Of a stretch of DNA of 64,000 nt, positions 37,858 through 50,029 are shown piece by piece. The stretch is from positions 208,245 through 272,244 of the forward strand of contig CAMPDV010000438.1 of the NCBI GenBank assembly GCA_946699065.1. Reading direction: 5' to 3'. The notes beneath the pieces were generated by a model. It was not told the DNA's origin, did not search any database, and saw only the letters and a list, made by a program, of their open reading frames with translations. Within the stretch, counting starts at the first letter, position 1; each line of letters opens with the position of its first letter. Source of the DNA: Loxodes magnus (taxonomy: Eukaryota > Ciliophora > Karyorelictea > Loxodida > Loxodidae). A program made the position numbers and the translations under genes.

Positions 37858-39439
37858 AATAATCAAATATAATCCTTTTTTTAATCTTAATTATTTATTA
37901 AATAATGCGTGATAGTCTTCTACAATATTTTTTGTAAGTGAATTGTTACCATTTATAATTTTCTTTGCTATGTTAAAACAGTTTTTATCTGTAGACTCCG
38001 TTTTCATTAATCCATAGTTTATTTACTACTCTTTATTTTTATCTATAAAAAATGCTTAAATTTTATAAAAAAAACATTAAAGAAAGAAATATAATTTTTA
38101 AAAAACCATTCTAAAACTATACTTGCAAATTAAATATGCTTAGAAGAGAGAAATAAAGAAATAATATATTTATTAATAGCAATTATATAAAATAATTAAT
38201 TAAAATAATCAAAAAATTAAACTTAAACACTATTATAAGCATAAGAATAGGGAGTAAGGTAATATTAAAAAAGTTAAATATATTATGTAATTGAAAAGTA
38301 AATAATAATTAAATATAAGGCTATATTATTTATAAACTAAATATACTAAATTAACTAAATAAAAATTAATTTATATTTAAGTAATAGTTTTAAAATTAAA
38401 TAAAAAAGTTAAAATCAAAAATAAAGTTTTTGTCATAAAGAAATTTAATGAAGATGAATATAGCAATGATAAAATACCTAATCATTACGTTTAAAGACAT
38501 TTAAAAATTTTAAGATCAAAGTTTAATTTAGATTACTAAAATAGATATATTAAGCTTAATGAAAAAAAGAAATAAACAGTAAAATTAAATAGAAGTTAAT
38601 AATTTTATTTAAAACTATATCAATTTGTTCTAATAGTAATTTACTATAGTATTAAAATAATAATTTAAATAAAGCCTAATTTATCTAATTTACTAAGCTG
38701 GTTATTATTTGTTCGCAAATCATTTTGTTATTATTTCCAAAAATAAAAGAAATTTTCATAATTAACAGACTTTAGTTTCAACTTTTTATTTATTAAAGCA
38801 TATTTACTTAAATTAAAATAATTTATCTTATATTATTTTTACTTTTATATAATTTTACTCAAGCCTGCTTGTTTAATTTCGAAAGATAAAAGAAATAAAT
38901 TTCTTTATAAATGAACATTTTAACAAACGGAAACTTGATACTATCTTCATTTTAATGATAGTAATAAGTTTAAATTTTATTATTTTTCAAATAAATAATT
39001 TTAAGAATCCTCATTTATGGCTAAAAATCATCTGAAAACCTTATAGATGTCAATTTTTTTTAGAAAAATGATACTTAAATTTAGAAAAATAGCAAAAATA
39101 TTTTTGCTTTTTTAAAGTTTAATAAGATCATATTATTTAATAATATTTAATTTAAGTACCTACATATGATGTCTTTGATTAGATGTCTTTTTAAAAGACA
39201 CTATTAGAAAATATAAATATTCACACAATCAACAATAGTATCTCTTTTTAAGAATAACTAATTAGAAGGATATTTTATAGAGATAAAATAACAAGACTAT
39301 CTGAATATTACTAAATAGATAAATAAAATAAGGAATATAATAGTAGAATAAATACTTTTATGAAATATGTTAAAAGTAAGATTAATCTTAAATTTTATGA
39401 AGTAATTACTTAAAAAGGATAACACTGCAAAGTTATTTA

Positions 39440-40010
39440 TAGAAGATTAGAATAATAATATTAATTCCCGTAAATTACCTATCCTAAATTAAATAAAAGG
39501 CATCGAAAAAAAATAATAATTTATACAAACTCGGAATCAAATACAATTTTAGCTAAGATCTTTAAGATAAAAATTATTTAATCGAGAATTTTCATTTTGT
39601 CCGTGAAAAATTTGATTAATTTGAATATATTCTGGATTTCGATTATTATATAGATATGCGAGAATGGATAATAGAATAAATTGGATAATAAGATTTTGGA
39701 ATAATAATAATCTATATACAAAATTATTTCAATTAAATTTTAAAAAACAAGTTAGAATAAATTGATCTGCAAATAACAATTTTACATAAGATGTTACTAA
39801 AAGGGAGATTAGATTTATTCGAATTGGAAAGAACGAATGATAAGAAAGCTTTGAGACCAATGGTAAAGAAGTGAAAGAAAAAGAAAAAGATTAAAAAAAT
39901 GATGAAAATGAGGAAGGAAAAGGAAAGAAAGAAGAAAAAGATGAGCAAGTAGAAGATTAGAAGGAATAAACTGATGACGAAGATGATCTAGCAAAATGAT
40001 GATGAAAACG
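39440..40010 (+). CDS. Island protein with acidic C-terminal tail, copy 2
   Basis: Paralogue of the 18,884-19,459 gene within direct repeat B. It carries YNFSQDLQDKNYLIENFHF, FDQFEYILDFDYYIDMREW, LQITILHKMLLKGRLDLFEL and a tail DQKNDENEEGKGKKEEKDE. The ATG of copy 1 is not conserved (the site reads ATAGAAG), so this copy may be defective or start elsewhere. At least one frame change precedes the tail. Confidence 0.5.
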
Positions 40011-42889
40011 AAAGTGCTTGAGTTGAAAAACTTTTAAATAGCATTATAACATCTTTAATTAGAAGGAAGGAACTCAAGCAATGAAAGGATATTACAAGAC
40101 TTTCAGTTAAACTAAATGAATTTAGATTTGAAAGTCTAAATAATGTAAATGAGAGATTTCTTCTTCTTAAATTTCAATCTTTAAGGATATAATTTTTTAT
40201 TTTCCATATTCTTATTGTTTCCGATAATTTTCTAAACTTGTAACTCAAGATACTTAAGAATTTTAGGTTATGACATGTAAGCCACAAATATAAGTCGGTC
40301 TTCCATAAAGATAAGAATAATTTATAAAATGTCGATCTTTCATTACAATTACATTTATGTTTAATAATAAACAATTAAAAATTTTGAAAGTAACAATAAA
40401 TAAAAAATAGTTTAAGAAATATGATACATTAAATATTTCTATCTATTTACTAATCATTTTTTCATATAAACTTCCTATATTTCTTTTAATTTATTTACTA
40501 TCAAATAATTATTATATTCATAACTATTTAAAAATACATAACAAGTTTACTTTTAATTAATTTTTCCAAATAAAATAAAAAAGTTATTTTAGTAACTAAA
40601 TATAATTAGTTGAAAAGTTTAAAGAATAAAGCTATTTTACCAAAATTAAATCCTCTAAAATTATACGTAAAAATCTATAAATATGATGATTAGTAAATAA
40701 GAATAATAGAATAAAGAAAACTTTTTTTAGATAAAAAAAATATGAACATAATTAACTAAATTAAGCAATCACTTATATTTCTATTTTACTTTATAAATAT
40801 AAAAATTAGTATTCTTAAAATAATAAAAAATAAAAATATATTCTATAAATCTGATTAAATTATCAATCATTTAATTATTAAAATGCTTAATTAGTTACGG
40901 AGTGAAAAATTAAGTAGAATATTTGATTAAGTTATTAAGAAATTTATTAATTTATCATAAGAAATATTAAAGTATGCTGTATAAAATAACTCATAATTTA
41001 CTCTTTTAAAAAATTTAAAAGTAAAAATATATTAAAAATATTTTAGTAAATTGAGTTAAAAAATATAAGGCTAAATATTTATTTACATTTAAACTTAAAG
41101 AATATTTATCGAATCTAAATATATAGATAAATTAATATAAAAATATAAAAATTCTCTTGTTTTTATAAAAAGAAACTTTTAAATTTAAATTATTTTTAAG
41201 CTTTTATTTTTATTTTTTTTGTAAAAAATATAGGAAATTTAGTTGTTTTTTAGAATAATATATTACTCTGCTTAATAATAAAAAAGTTAAAAAAATAAGA
41301 AAAGGACAACTTGAAAATATGTATAAAAAAGATAGAAATAAATATTTAATAATAGAATCAATTTTTATAATTAAATGTATAAAATTTAATTTTGCTGGTT
41401 GCTTAATTCCTTTTATTAAATTATAATATTTAAATTTCTTATAATAGAACAAACATTAGATTTAAGTGAAAATAATCTTAAAACTATTGAAAAAAATTCT
41501 AATTATGTAATTACACTATAAAATTTTTAAATAAAATAATTTTGGCATTAATTTTTATATACAATTTATGAAATAGATAGTTTTTCCTTAAGCTTTTAAT
41601 AACTTTTAAATAAAAAAGTAAATATTATAATTAAATATTAATCTATAAATTAAAATTAATATATAAATATTAAATATAATTACTTATTTTTAATAAACCT
41701 TAATATATATTCTTAATTTTTCTTAAAAGTGTAAATTTATTTTTATTTAAAAAATAATAAAAAAATAATAATATTAATATTAGTAAAATTATTAACTTAA
41801 TTACTTAATTAAGAATTTTTAATTTCTAAATATAGAATAGATTCTAATTTAAATTACTTTGATAATTTAACTTAGAGATCTCATAATTACTTTTAAACCT
41901 ACCTTAAATTTAATAAATATAGCAAGTTAATCTAAATACTTTACTAGTATTTTCAAATCTAATATATTATCTTACGAATGCAAAGAAAATTATCTGCACA
42001 AGGGCCAACTAGCATGCAAGATAGATTCCAAATTATTTAACAACTCTATACTTTGAACTATCACATTTTTTCTTAAATTTGATCATTTTTTATCATAAGA
42101 TTATTAAAAAGTGTCGATGAGCACAAATATCAATTTAATTATTCTTAAAAATTACCTAAAACACGAAAAGAGAATTTGGTATAAGTTATTAACAAAAAAT
42201 GTAATAAAATTTAAACTTAAAAAGTTTAATCTTTATGAATATAACCTTGTCTAATATTTCAAATTTTATATCTTATAAAGTCATAATTCACATTACATTT
42301 AAGACATGAAATTACTATTAAATTGCTTTAAGTTCCTTTAAATTAAAATACTATTTTATATTAGTTTCCGTTTCTAAACTTAAAGCCTAAAGATTAAAAT
42401 AGCAAATTTTTTCTCTTAATAACTAGATTCTATCTTTTTAAATCTAATTTTGAAGTTAATTGATTCTTTTTTAATATATGCTAATTGATTTGATTTATAT
42501 AGGATTTGATATCTTAATTTGAGTAGGTTTATTTAATGTATAGTATCTGATCTATAATTTAGTAATGACAAGAATCAGATTGAATAACTAGGTTTTAGTT
42601 GATTAAATGTGTAGAATTGTAAATGAGTAAATTCTAAGTTAGAGTATAAATAAATGTTTCTTATAGTATCTAAGATATATTGATTAGCTTTTTTGTTTAA
42701 GTATAAAAAATGGTTTAATTAATAAAAGCTTTGTTAGTTAATAAATGCTAGCTATATAATTTTCTTTAGAAGTTATATTATTTTAGAGTCATATTTAATT
42801 TAATTACATACTATATATTTATAAAAGTTATTGCTATTCCTATTTTTACTACTACTTATCAAATATTTATTATCATTTAGTATTAAAGT

Positions 42890-43290
42890 TAATATACTGG
42901 TTGATAATACCAATATAATAAACAGTAAATAGTAGATAAAAACTAAGTTTAAATAATAAATTTATTAAACTAATTTATTAGTTATAATTAGAACTAATCA
43001 TCTATTAAAAAACCTATCTAATACATATTTGTCTAAAACTAAATAGAAAAACCTTATTTTTATTATTTAAATCTCCAGTAATACATTAGAATCTTTTATT
43101 CTCAAATTATTTACATTTCTAGATAAAATCAAGTTCTGGTAGTAAAGATTAATTATTCTTATGCTATATAAAAACTATAAGTAATTAATTTAGATATGTT
43201 AAAATAGCCAAATAGTAATAATAATCAAAAATAATATTTTAATAGTCTTAAATAACATTTTTTCTAGAACGCTTATCTGTTTTCTTATGC
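42890..43290 (-). repeat. Inverted copy of 37,150-37,560
   Basis: Reverse complement matches include the TTCTAGAA/AGCGTTCTAGAA region and the TCAAGTTCTGGTAGTAAAG block, which in direct repeats A and B reads CTATCAGAACTTGATTTTA. It shows the island is a mosaic of direct and inverted copies. Confidence 0.7.
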
Positions 43291-43580
43291 AAAATAAATG
43301 CTTAATTCAATTAAATTATTATAGTGCAATTATTTAAGCATTTTAAAATTAACTTTATTTTTTACTTTAACTATTAACAGAATTAGACTTTTATATTTAA
43401 TAGATATGTCATTTTTAATTATTCTTAATACAAATTACTAATCAAGTATTGACTAACTAAAAGGGGTACTATCATTTATGTGAAAACTAAGTAATAAAAA
43501 TTTTAGGCAAAAGAAAAGGAATAATGATAAATAATCGATAAAACAAAACTAATTTAAGTAAAATAGAAAAGAAAGAAGAT

Positions 43581-44405
43581 ATGACTCAGTCAATTTCAAA
43601 TATTGAACATAAAATTAAGCTAGATAGACTATTTAATTAATTTAATTATATGATTAAAGATAAAATTACAATAGATATACATCAGATTTTATATCAAGAA
43701 TAAAATCTTCAACCTCTTTTTACAAACCAGATTATGTTAACACAAAATGTTGCAGAATTGAAAATAATCATAATTTAATAAAAATTTTTGAGTACATCAT
43801 AGCATAATTTATATCTGGAAAATGATATTAAAGAATTATAATCTTAAAAGTGATTAATTTATTCTATATTTATGATCAAAACAGAGATAAAAGCAGAATC
43901 TACTCACAACTATAGAAAATAGTTTATTACTTTGTCTTTTAGATAAAATCGTGCAAAATGTGATGGAAATTGAGTTAATTAAAATAGATAGATAATTGTT
44001 AGAATAATATGAGTCTTTGATTTTATTCATTATAATATACTATAGAAATACAATTAAATTAGTTTCAAACTTACTTTATATATAAATTTAAAATAGCCAA
44101 AAAGTTCTTTTCATTATAACCCAGAACTTAAAGAAGGATCGAATAAAAATATTTTACAATTAGTTCACTGTAATATGAACTAAATCACCACTAAATAATT
44201 ACTTATTTAACAGTTTACTCTATAACAAAAAATTTATATATTTTCATTAATGAAGCACAACAAGATTAAAGCTTTATTCCAATATAGATTCGTGGATATA
44301 GAACTAATTATAAAAATATTTAAAATAGCATATCTTTTTAGATTAAAATATGATTATGAGTCATAAGTATTTTTACTATTGGAAGAATAATTTAAATTTA
44401 TTTGA
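43581..44405 (+). CDS. Island ORF near right TIR, unknown
   Basis: ATG 43,581 opens 274 codons to TGA 44,403-44,405 in a single frame, with internal TGAs at plausible Trp positions (KWLIYSIFMIKTEIK, DGNWVNQNRQIIVRIIWVF). Composition is protein-like (STHNYRKQFITLSFRQNR, HYNPELKEGSNKNILQLVH, VDIELIIKIFKIAYLFRLK). No family recognised. I looked for DDE transposase, tyrosine recombinase and polymerase signatures and saw none. It is the best candidate for an element-encoded protein, as it lies in island-unique sequence about 1.3 kb inside the right TIR. Confidence 0.5.
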
Positions 44406-45608
44406 TATTCTTTATATCACATATAATTTTATTGCATCATTTTCTAACTTATAAAAAGAAAGGCAATATCTAAAAATATGGTATAATTGATTTTAAAATT
44501 TTTAATTTATAGAAATAAAAATGCATTTAAATACAAACATTTTTAAATGGTTCATTCTTATAATTTTGTGAATTTTGTTCTTAAAACATGAAATATAAAA
44601 AATGCAAAATTGATGATATTTAAATGGTACTTAATTAAGAAGTATATTCAAGTTGCAAGATATTTTTTATTACCTATATAAAATATGATAAAAACATATT
44701 AAATTTTAATTAATTAAAAAGTACATTCTGATAATAAGAATCCTTTTAGCTTTAGATTATACGAATAATAAGAGCAATAAATATTAAATTTTTAAAGAAA
44801 TATAAAGATTTTGTAAGCAAGCTCCTTAATTTAGATTTATTAATATTAGTATAAAAAATACTAAAATTTTAAAAATTTTAAATTGAAAATTACCAAATAA
44901 TTAGTTTTATTTAAGAAGAAAATATCAATAAAAATGCTAAAATCTATGAAAAAGATAATAGTAATACCTATAGGAATTTTATTAAAATTAAGGAAATTTA
45001 AAGAAGTGTAGATATTTGCAATGTTAACAGAAAAATAATATTTATAACAATTAAAAGTTGGTAGAGACTATGAAAGAAATGGTAATTAATTGTTTATAGA
45101 TAAAATATGCAAACAATTTTTAAATTCTATAAGTTACAAACTATATCTAAAAATAAAGCTCAAGAAATTATATAAAAAATATTATGCTAAAAATATTCCA
45201 AACAATAAGATTTTAATTTGATTATTAAATGCATATGTTTACATCTTCTTATTGAATTTATGTTTATCTTTATTATTTTTTTCTTTTCAAAGATAAGTTT
45301 TTAAATTATTAAAATTAGCATTTTATATTTTTCGTTTGTTATATGATGATATGTTGGACGTAAGAGATTTTCTTATGTAAAAATGTTATATCAGTGAAAT
45401 TGAATAACTTGATTGTTGTGTTCGTAGTATAAACACAGAATTGAACTTTTTTTTAAAATTCTGGTGTGTTTTATAAAAATTAATTAATTTAGAAAAATAG
45501 TAAAATCAGAAAGAAAGTTAAAAAAGATTTTGGAAGGCAAGTCTAAAGATTAGAGAAATATTTTCTTAATTTAAGTATATAAAACTTTGGTTCTTATCCA
45601 AGTTTTGA
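44406..45608. other. AT-rich stretch with a diverged repeat
   Basis: Part of it (about 44,970-45,340) is a diverged direct copy of 16,310-16,660. Otherwise nothing recognised. Confidence 0.4.
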
Positions 45609-45665
45609 TAAATAAATAAATAAATAAATAATAAATAAATAAATAATAAATAATAAATAAATAAA
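45609..45665. repeat. (AAAT)n / (AAT)n microsatellite
   Basis: A simple run of AAAT with interspersed AAT at the inner edge of the right TIR. The left TIR has only a short ATTT tract at the matching place. Confidence 0.9.
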
Positions 45666-46160
45666 TTTAATTATAGAGCGCGTAGCACTCTCGTTGGTAC
45701 ACAGCTCTTAAAAAAAATGTTTCATACTGACAAGAATGTTTCTTACTGATAAAATTATCAGATACTGATAAACCTTATTTAATATTGGTATAATTATTCA
45801 GTACTGATAAAAATGTTCAATACTGATATAATTTTAGAATACTCGTAATCTTTAATACTTGCTGGAGGTCCAAGGACATGGTAGAATTGTGTCTCATTAC
45901 ATCACCAAAGCAGAGGACGACATGTGTCAATTATGGGTACTTAAATTCCCCACCTCTGATGAAGTTCGCAATATTATTTCTTTTTCGTTCCAGAATTAAG
46001 TCCAAATTAAGCCAGTACCGAAGGTCTAAGAATCTTATGTCTCGAGGCCAAACCAAAGCAGAGGAAGACATAAAGTCGATTATGGGTACTTAACTTCCTC
46101 AACCTCTGATGAAGATGACCTTGTTGTTCACCTTCGAACAACTATGGCGGTTTTAAAAAA
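45660..46160 (-). repeat. Right terminal inverted repeat
   Basis: Reverse complement of 15,459-15,960, including both GC-richer subunits and the short repeat array. An (AAAT)n tract lies at its inner edge. A 71-codon standard-code frame at 45,878-46,093 falls inside it but follows no codon pattern shared with the left copy, so I do not call a gene. Confidence 0.9.
45715..45840 (-). repeat. Subterminal array of ~18-20-bp repeats, right
   Basis: Inverted counterpart of 15,782-15,898, with units reading TGTTCARTACTGATA on the plus strand. Confidence 0.75.
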
Positions 46161-46391
46161 ATAATATAATAATATAAAGCATTTTTTACTTAAGAAATTT
46201 CTGTTAGTGAAATTTTAAATCTTAAAAGTCAAATTATATTTCTTACTTTTGATTTTACAAGTTTTAAAAATGAAAATAAGGTAAAGAGTTTAATGTTATT
46301 CTTTATGGATTTATACAATTCAGCTAGATGATTCCAATGTCTTAATCAAAAATATTTTAATAAGTGAAATTTAAATTTAAATATTTATGGT

Positions 46392-47112
46392 TCAAATCAT
46401 TGCTTACTTTCTACTAAATTCCATTTTCCATTCTTGATATTGTAAATATTCATTTTCTTACTAGAATTAAAAACAAATGAATATGCCTAATGAATTTGGC
46501 TTTATGTTAATATAGCTCGCCTCAATCACTCTTTCTCCATGCCTCGATATTTCTTTAAAATCAAACATATAACTCCCATCTAAACTACCTCCAGAGTTTC
46601 AAACTAAGCACACTTTTAAATTTTAAACATAAGTAGCACTACTCGAACTTCTTTATGGTAGTTTGCAAGTTTATAAAACTCATTCGTATGAACTAAGTTA
46701 TTTACTCAAATTTTTTCTGAAGTTACAGAGTCATATCCACCTAGAGTTATTAGTTAGTTATCGTTATAACACAAACCGAAAGTGCATAACTCGGTTTAAA
46801 ACTCTTGGATGTAAGATTTTCTCTAGAAGTTATTTTTTAAATATAAAGCTTTATTATTTTTATTTCTTTATCCACATGTAATAAATATACGTTCCTTCTA
46901 ATCAAAAACAGTTCTATGATATGCTCTTTCAAATTGATCATCTTTTAATATGAAGGTCATTCTTTTAAGTAAAAAAATTCCTTTTCCTGAGATTAATAAT
47001 TAAGATGAATTTAGTTATTCAATTCATCGTGAAGAGTTTTAAAACTGTGTAAATAAGCTATCTTTTTATTCTTTAGATAAACTTTCTTAAATGGAATCTA
47101 AATTTTATTCAT
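46392..47112 (-). CDS. Kelch-repeat-like protein
   Basis: On the minus strand ATG 47,112 gives an N-terminal MNKIQIPFKKVYLKNKK. After a frame change come blades with Kelch character: ERAYHRTVFDQKERIFITCG, FGLCYNDNQLITLGGYD with a following SEKIWVNNL, and CLVWNSGGSLDGSYMFDF. The Gly-Gly pairs after a hydrophobic strand, and a Trp/Tyr a few residues later, are the Kelch signature. Trp in KIWVNN and LVWNS is TGA. About three blades are visible, fewer than the usual five to seven, so the gene may be short or the rest too diverged. Two frame changes are needed. The end is TGA 46,392-46,394. Kelch propellers bind proteins, often as adaptors for ubiquitin ligases or the cytoskeleton. Confidence 0.5.
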
Positions 47113-48084
47113 ACTATGAAAGTCTATTACTTTTTTGTTTCTCTTATGGTTTTTTTAAGTTAAATGCTATATTTTAATCTAATTTATATGTCTAAGAGAC
47201 CCGATTGAAATTTAGCAATTTTTCATTTTTAAAAGTGTATTTATTTACTAGGTACTAAAATTAGGTAAGGGTTGGTATTTGAAAACTAGAAGAGGTATTT
47301 TAGAGAATAGGATTCCTGCTTAATTAGCTGTTTAGGTTTTAAAATATTTGTTAAAGCAATAAGTTTAGTTATATAAGTTTAGCTTTAATGGATTTATATA
47401 AAAGTTAAAGTAATTCTTGTTAAGTAGCATTTTATAAATAAAAGCATTTTATAAGTTAAAAGCTTATTTAGTATTATACTAAGTTAGTTAGTTTTAATGT
47501 ACTTAGAAGTAATTAAAGCGATATAGCAGAATAGTTTAAAAAGATAGATTAAATATTTAAGATAACTACTATTAAACAATTCTCTTTTTATTCCTTTTTT
47601 ATACTTAAGAAGGTATAAATATATAAGTAATTTAGCTAATATTTTAAAGGCTTGGAGTTTAGATTATATATAAATGTAAGGAATTTAGCTATACTTTAAT
47701 AGATTTATTTTAGCCTATTTTAGTGACTCTTTTAGAAGTTTAAAATATAGCTAACTTAATATTATATAGTTACTTATTTTATACTAATAACACTCTTTAT
47801 AAACTTAGCACAATAAAATAAATTTAGCTAGTTTTTGCAAACTTTTTTTATTTTATTCTTATATAACTTTATACTTAAAAGAGGACTATAAATAAAATGA
47901 TCTATCATTACTTTATTTTACTAATTTTAAATACTTTACTTTTAGCCTTTATTTCTAAAGTTATATTAATCAATTCAAAAATTCAATATTATTAAAACCC
48001 TAGTTCTATATCTAAGCTTCCCACTAAACTATAACTATTTTAAACACTCTTTAGATAACTAAAGCCACTACCTATTTATCTCTC
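47113..48084. other. Intergenic, nothing recognised
   Basis: Nearly 1 kb rich in TTAG/TTAA. No protein-like frame or RNA seen. Confidence 0.4.
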
Positions 48085-48125
48085 AAAATATATATTTCTA
48101 TTTTATTCAACGGAACTGCCATTCG

Positions 48126-48251
48126 GAATACAAACCAGATTCCGCAACCTGTTATATCGGTTTAAACAAGGAAATAAGCCAAATAGAGGTGGTGGTATTT
48201 CAAGATCGGCTAAGCCTCCCACCTATGCTACACCCTCAGGCTTGTAGTTAT
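48126..48251 (-). rRNA. Fragment of bacterial/mitochondrial-type LSU rRNA (domain V), left arm
   Basis: On the minus strand the segment reads GTGTAGCATAGGTGGGAGGC, then AGCCGATCTTGAAATACCAC, then CCGATATAACAGGTTGCGGA. These match, in order and orientation, the domain V block of bacterial 23S rRNA (GTGTAGGATAGGTGGGAGGC ... CTTGAAATACCACC ... CCGGGTTGCGGA) with the variable loops shortened. The CTTGAAATACCACC form is prokaryotic/organellar rather than nuclear. Only ~125 bases are present, so it is not a working gene. Confidence 0.75.
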
Positions 48252-48436
48252 ATAAGATTTGTTAATAAACTAAGAATATTTTATTTTATTAAGGTTTTAC
48301 TAAATTATCATTATACTTAAGTATATCATATCTATTATTACTAAAACACTTCTATTATTATCACTTACTTATCTAATTTTACTTATACCACTTTTAATCT
48401 TTTCTATACTTTATTGTTTTATATCTAAAGCATAAC

Positions 48437-49090
48437 AAGAGACTTCGACTTTTCCGCTAAGGATTTAAATTTGCATACAACCTAACTTTAAAGAGTAGTA
48501 ACAAGCTAAGATAGAAAATCAAGATCAAGATTTGTGGGAAATTCATTAACAAATCGAGAAAGATTATATAAACAAGAAAAGAAACCTAGACCAAGAAATA
48601 AGAATTAAAATATAAGAAACAGTTTTATTTCAAGAGGAATAATACAACTCTAAATGATCGACTAAGCAACCCAACAGAAATAGAAATAATTTGAACAAGA
48701 GTAAAAGCTTTCAAATATAAATGTTACTTCTTTAGTAACACGTGAATCTCTGGAGAAACTGTAAGTAAAACAATATGTTCAGTAAAAAGATTTGAAAAAA
48801 CCTCACTACTTTTTACCAAACGAGTGATGGAAAACAATGGAAGAAATTAATCAATAGACATAGACACAGCATAAATCTAGATTTTAACTAGCTTTAAACT
48901 AGGAAAGTTGGGAACACGATTGAACTCAGAAGGATAAAATTTTAGAATCTTAACATAATTAAATAAATGCAATTTAAGCTTCTATAATTCATATACTAGG
49001 AGCATTGTATGTTTATAGACATCTTTAGTTATTTTCAGATGTAATATTAATATCTTAAATCTCTTGCTCTTTTTTTATTTTATTTAGCAT
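48437..49090 (+). CDS. Open frame in the spacer of the 1.6-kb inverted repeat, unknown
   Basis: With TAA/TAG as Gln and TGA as Trp about 215 codons stay open (KRLRLFRQGFKFAYNLTLK, VKAFKYKCYFFSNTWISGE, LGKLGTRLNSEGQNFRIL). Because of its in-frame TAA and TAG it would not be a gene under mitochondrial code 4. Protein character is moderate and no family is recognised. Confidence 0.3.
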
Positions 49091-49519
49091 GTGAATGTTA
49101 AATGATGTTCAATATATGCATGAAGATACACTAGATAGTGTTATGAAGCTAATTCAAACATAAAAGTTTTATTTTATAATCCTTTTCTAATAAATAGTCT
49201 GATCAAAATTATCCAGCGCATGCTTATCTTCTAATTTTGTTTCTAGAAAATAAATTAATTTTAACTGGATATATGGAGATGTCATAATGTTTTATGTAAA
49301 TTAAGTTTATGAAAATTAATTAAAGTTGAAAGATATAAAACAATATAGTATAGAAAAGATTAAAAGTGGTATAAGTAAAATTAGATAAGTAAGTGATAAT
49401 AATAGAAGTGTTTTAGTAATAATAGATATGATATACTTAAGTATAATGATAATTTAGTAAAACCTTAATAAAATAAAATATTCTTAGTTTATTAACAAAT
49501 CTTACTTAATATAACTACA

Positions 49520-49645
49520 AGCCTGAGGGTGTAGCATAGGTGGGAGGCTTAGCCGATCTTGAAATACCACCACCTCTATTTGGCTTATTTCCTTGTTTAA
49601 ACCGGTATAACTGGTTGCGGAATCTGCTTTCTATTCCGAATGGCA
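49520..49645 (+). rRNA. Fragment of bacterial/mitochondrial-type LSU rRNA (domain V), right arm
   Basis: Forward copy of the same fragment. It differs from the left arm by a few bases (for example CCGGTATAACTGGTTGCGG here), so the two arms have diverged slightly since duplication. Likely a nuclear insertion of mitochondrial DNA. Confidence 0.75.
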
Positions 49646-50029
49646 ATTCCGTTGAATAAAATAGAAATATATATTTTATACTTAGAAGTATCAGCTGCTT
49701 AAATATGATAGACTTACTATTTCTTTAGTATACCATATTAAAGATTAAATAATTGATTAAGAATATATAAACCAGGCAGATTTTAAGCAATTACTATATA
49801 AAATGTCAATATAGAGTTCTAACTGAGAATGTCTTTTTATTAAAAGAAAAGTGTTAGATTACTTCATTTTAGATAATTTCAAAGATACTAACTTATACTC
49901 AAAGAAAATTTTTCACCTTTACTTAAGACAAAAGCTTTACTTTAAAATTTCAAAGATAAATAGAGAAGAACTACACGTCTTAAAAAACGAAGATCAATGT
50001 AGGAGATTAAAAATTAATTTCATAGTTGA

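Larger units (their letters stand above)
35340..42860 (+). repeat. Long direct repeat, copy B
   Basis: Partner of 16,300-22,790. The block at ~35,885-37,285 is absent from copy A, and part of it (37,150-37,560) recurs inverted at 42,890-43,290. Apart from the gene copy near 39.5 kb and the 215-bp insertion I see no gene in it. Confidence 0.85.
15459..46160. mobile_element. 30.7-kb AT-rich island bounded by ~500-bp terminal inverted repeats
   Basis: The outer ends are the inverted pair TTTAAAACCGCC (left) and GGCGGTTTTAAA (right), and the match continues inward for about 500 bases. A possible 7-base target duplication ATAATAT lies just outside both ends (15,452-15,458 and 46,161-46,167), but the flanks are simple A/T, so this is weak. 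The interior is far more AT-rich than the genic flanks and is built of long direct and inverted copies of itself. I found no transposase, integrase or polymerase motif. Candidates are a very large non-autonomous DNA transposon, a Maverick-like element that has lost its genes, or a germline-limited eliminated segment with transposon ends. Confidence 0.7.
48085..49686. repeat. 1.6-kb inverted-repeat unit with ~338-bp arms
   Basis: Arms 48,085-48,422 and 49,349-49,686 are reverse complements (positions sum to 97,771) with ends AAAATATATATTTC. The spacer of ~925 bases is AT-rich. No flanking target duplication is evident. Part of each arm is a large-subunit rRNA fragment (separate entries), so this may be an inverted organellar-DNA insertion rather than a transposon. 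Confidence 0.9.

Noticed and set aside
45878-46093. 71-codon frame inside the right TIR
   Set aside because: The corresponding left TIR has substitutions and indels that ignore its codon pattern. Non-coding structure is more likely.
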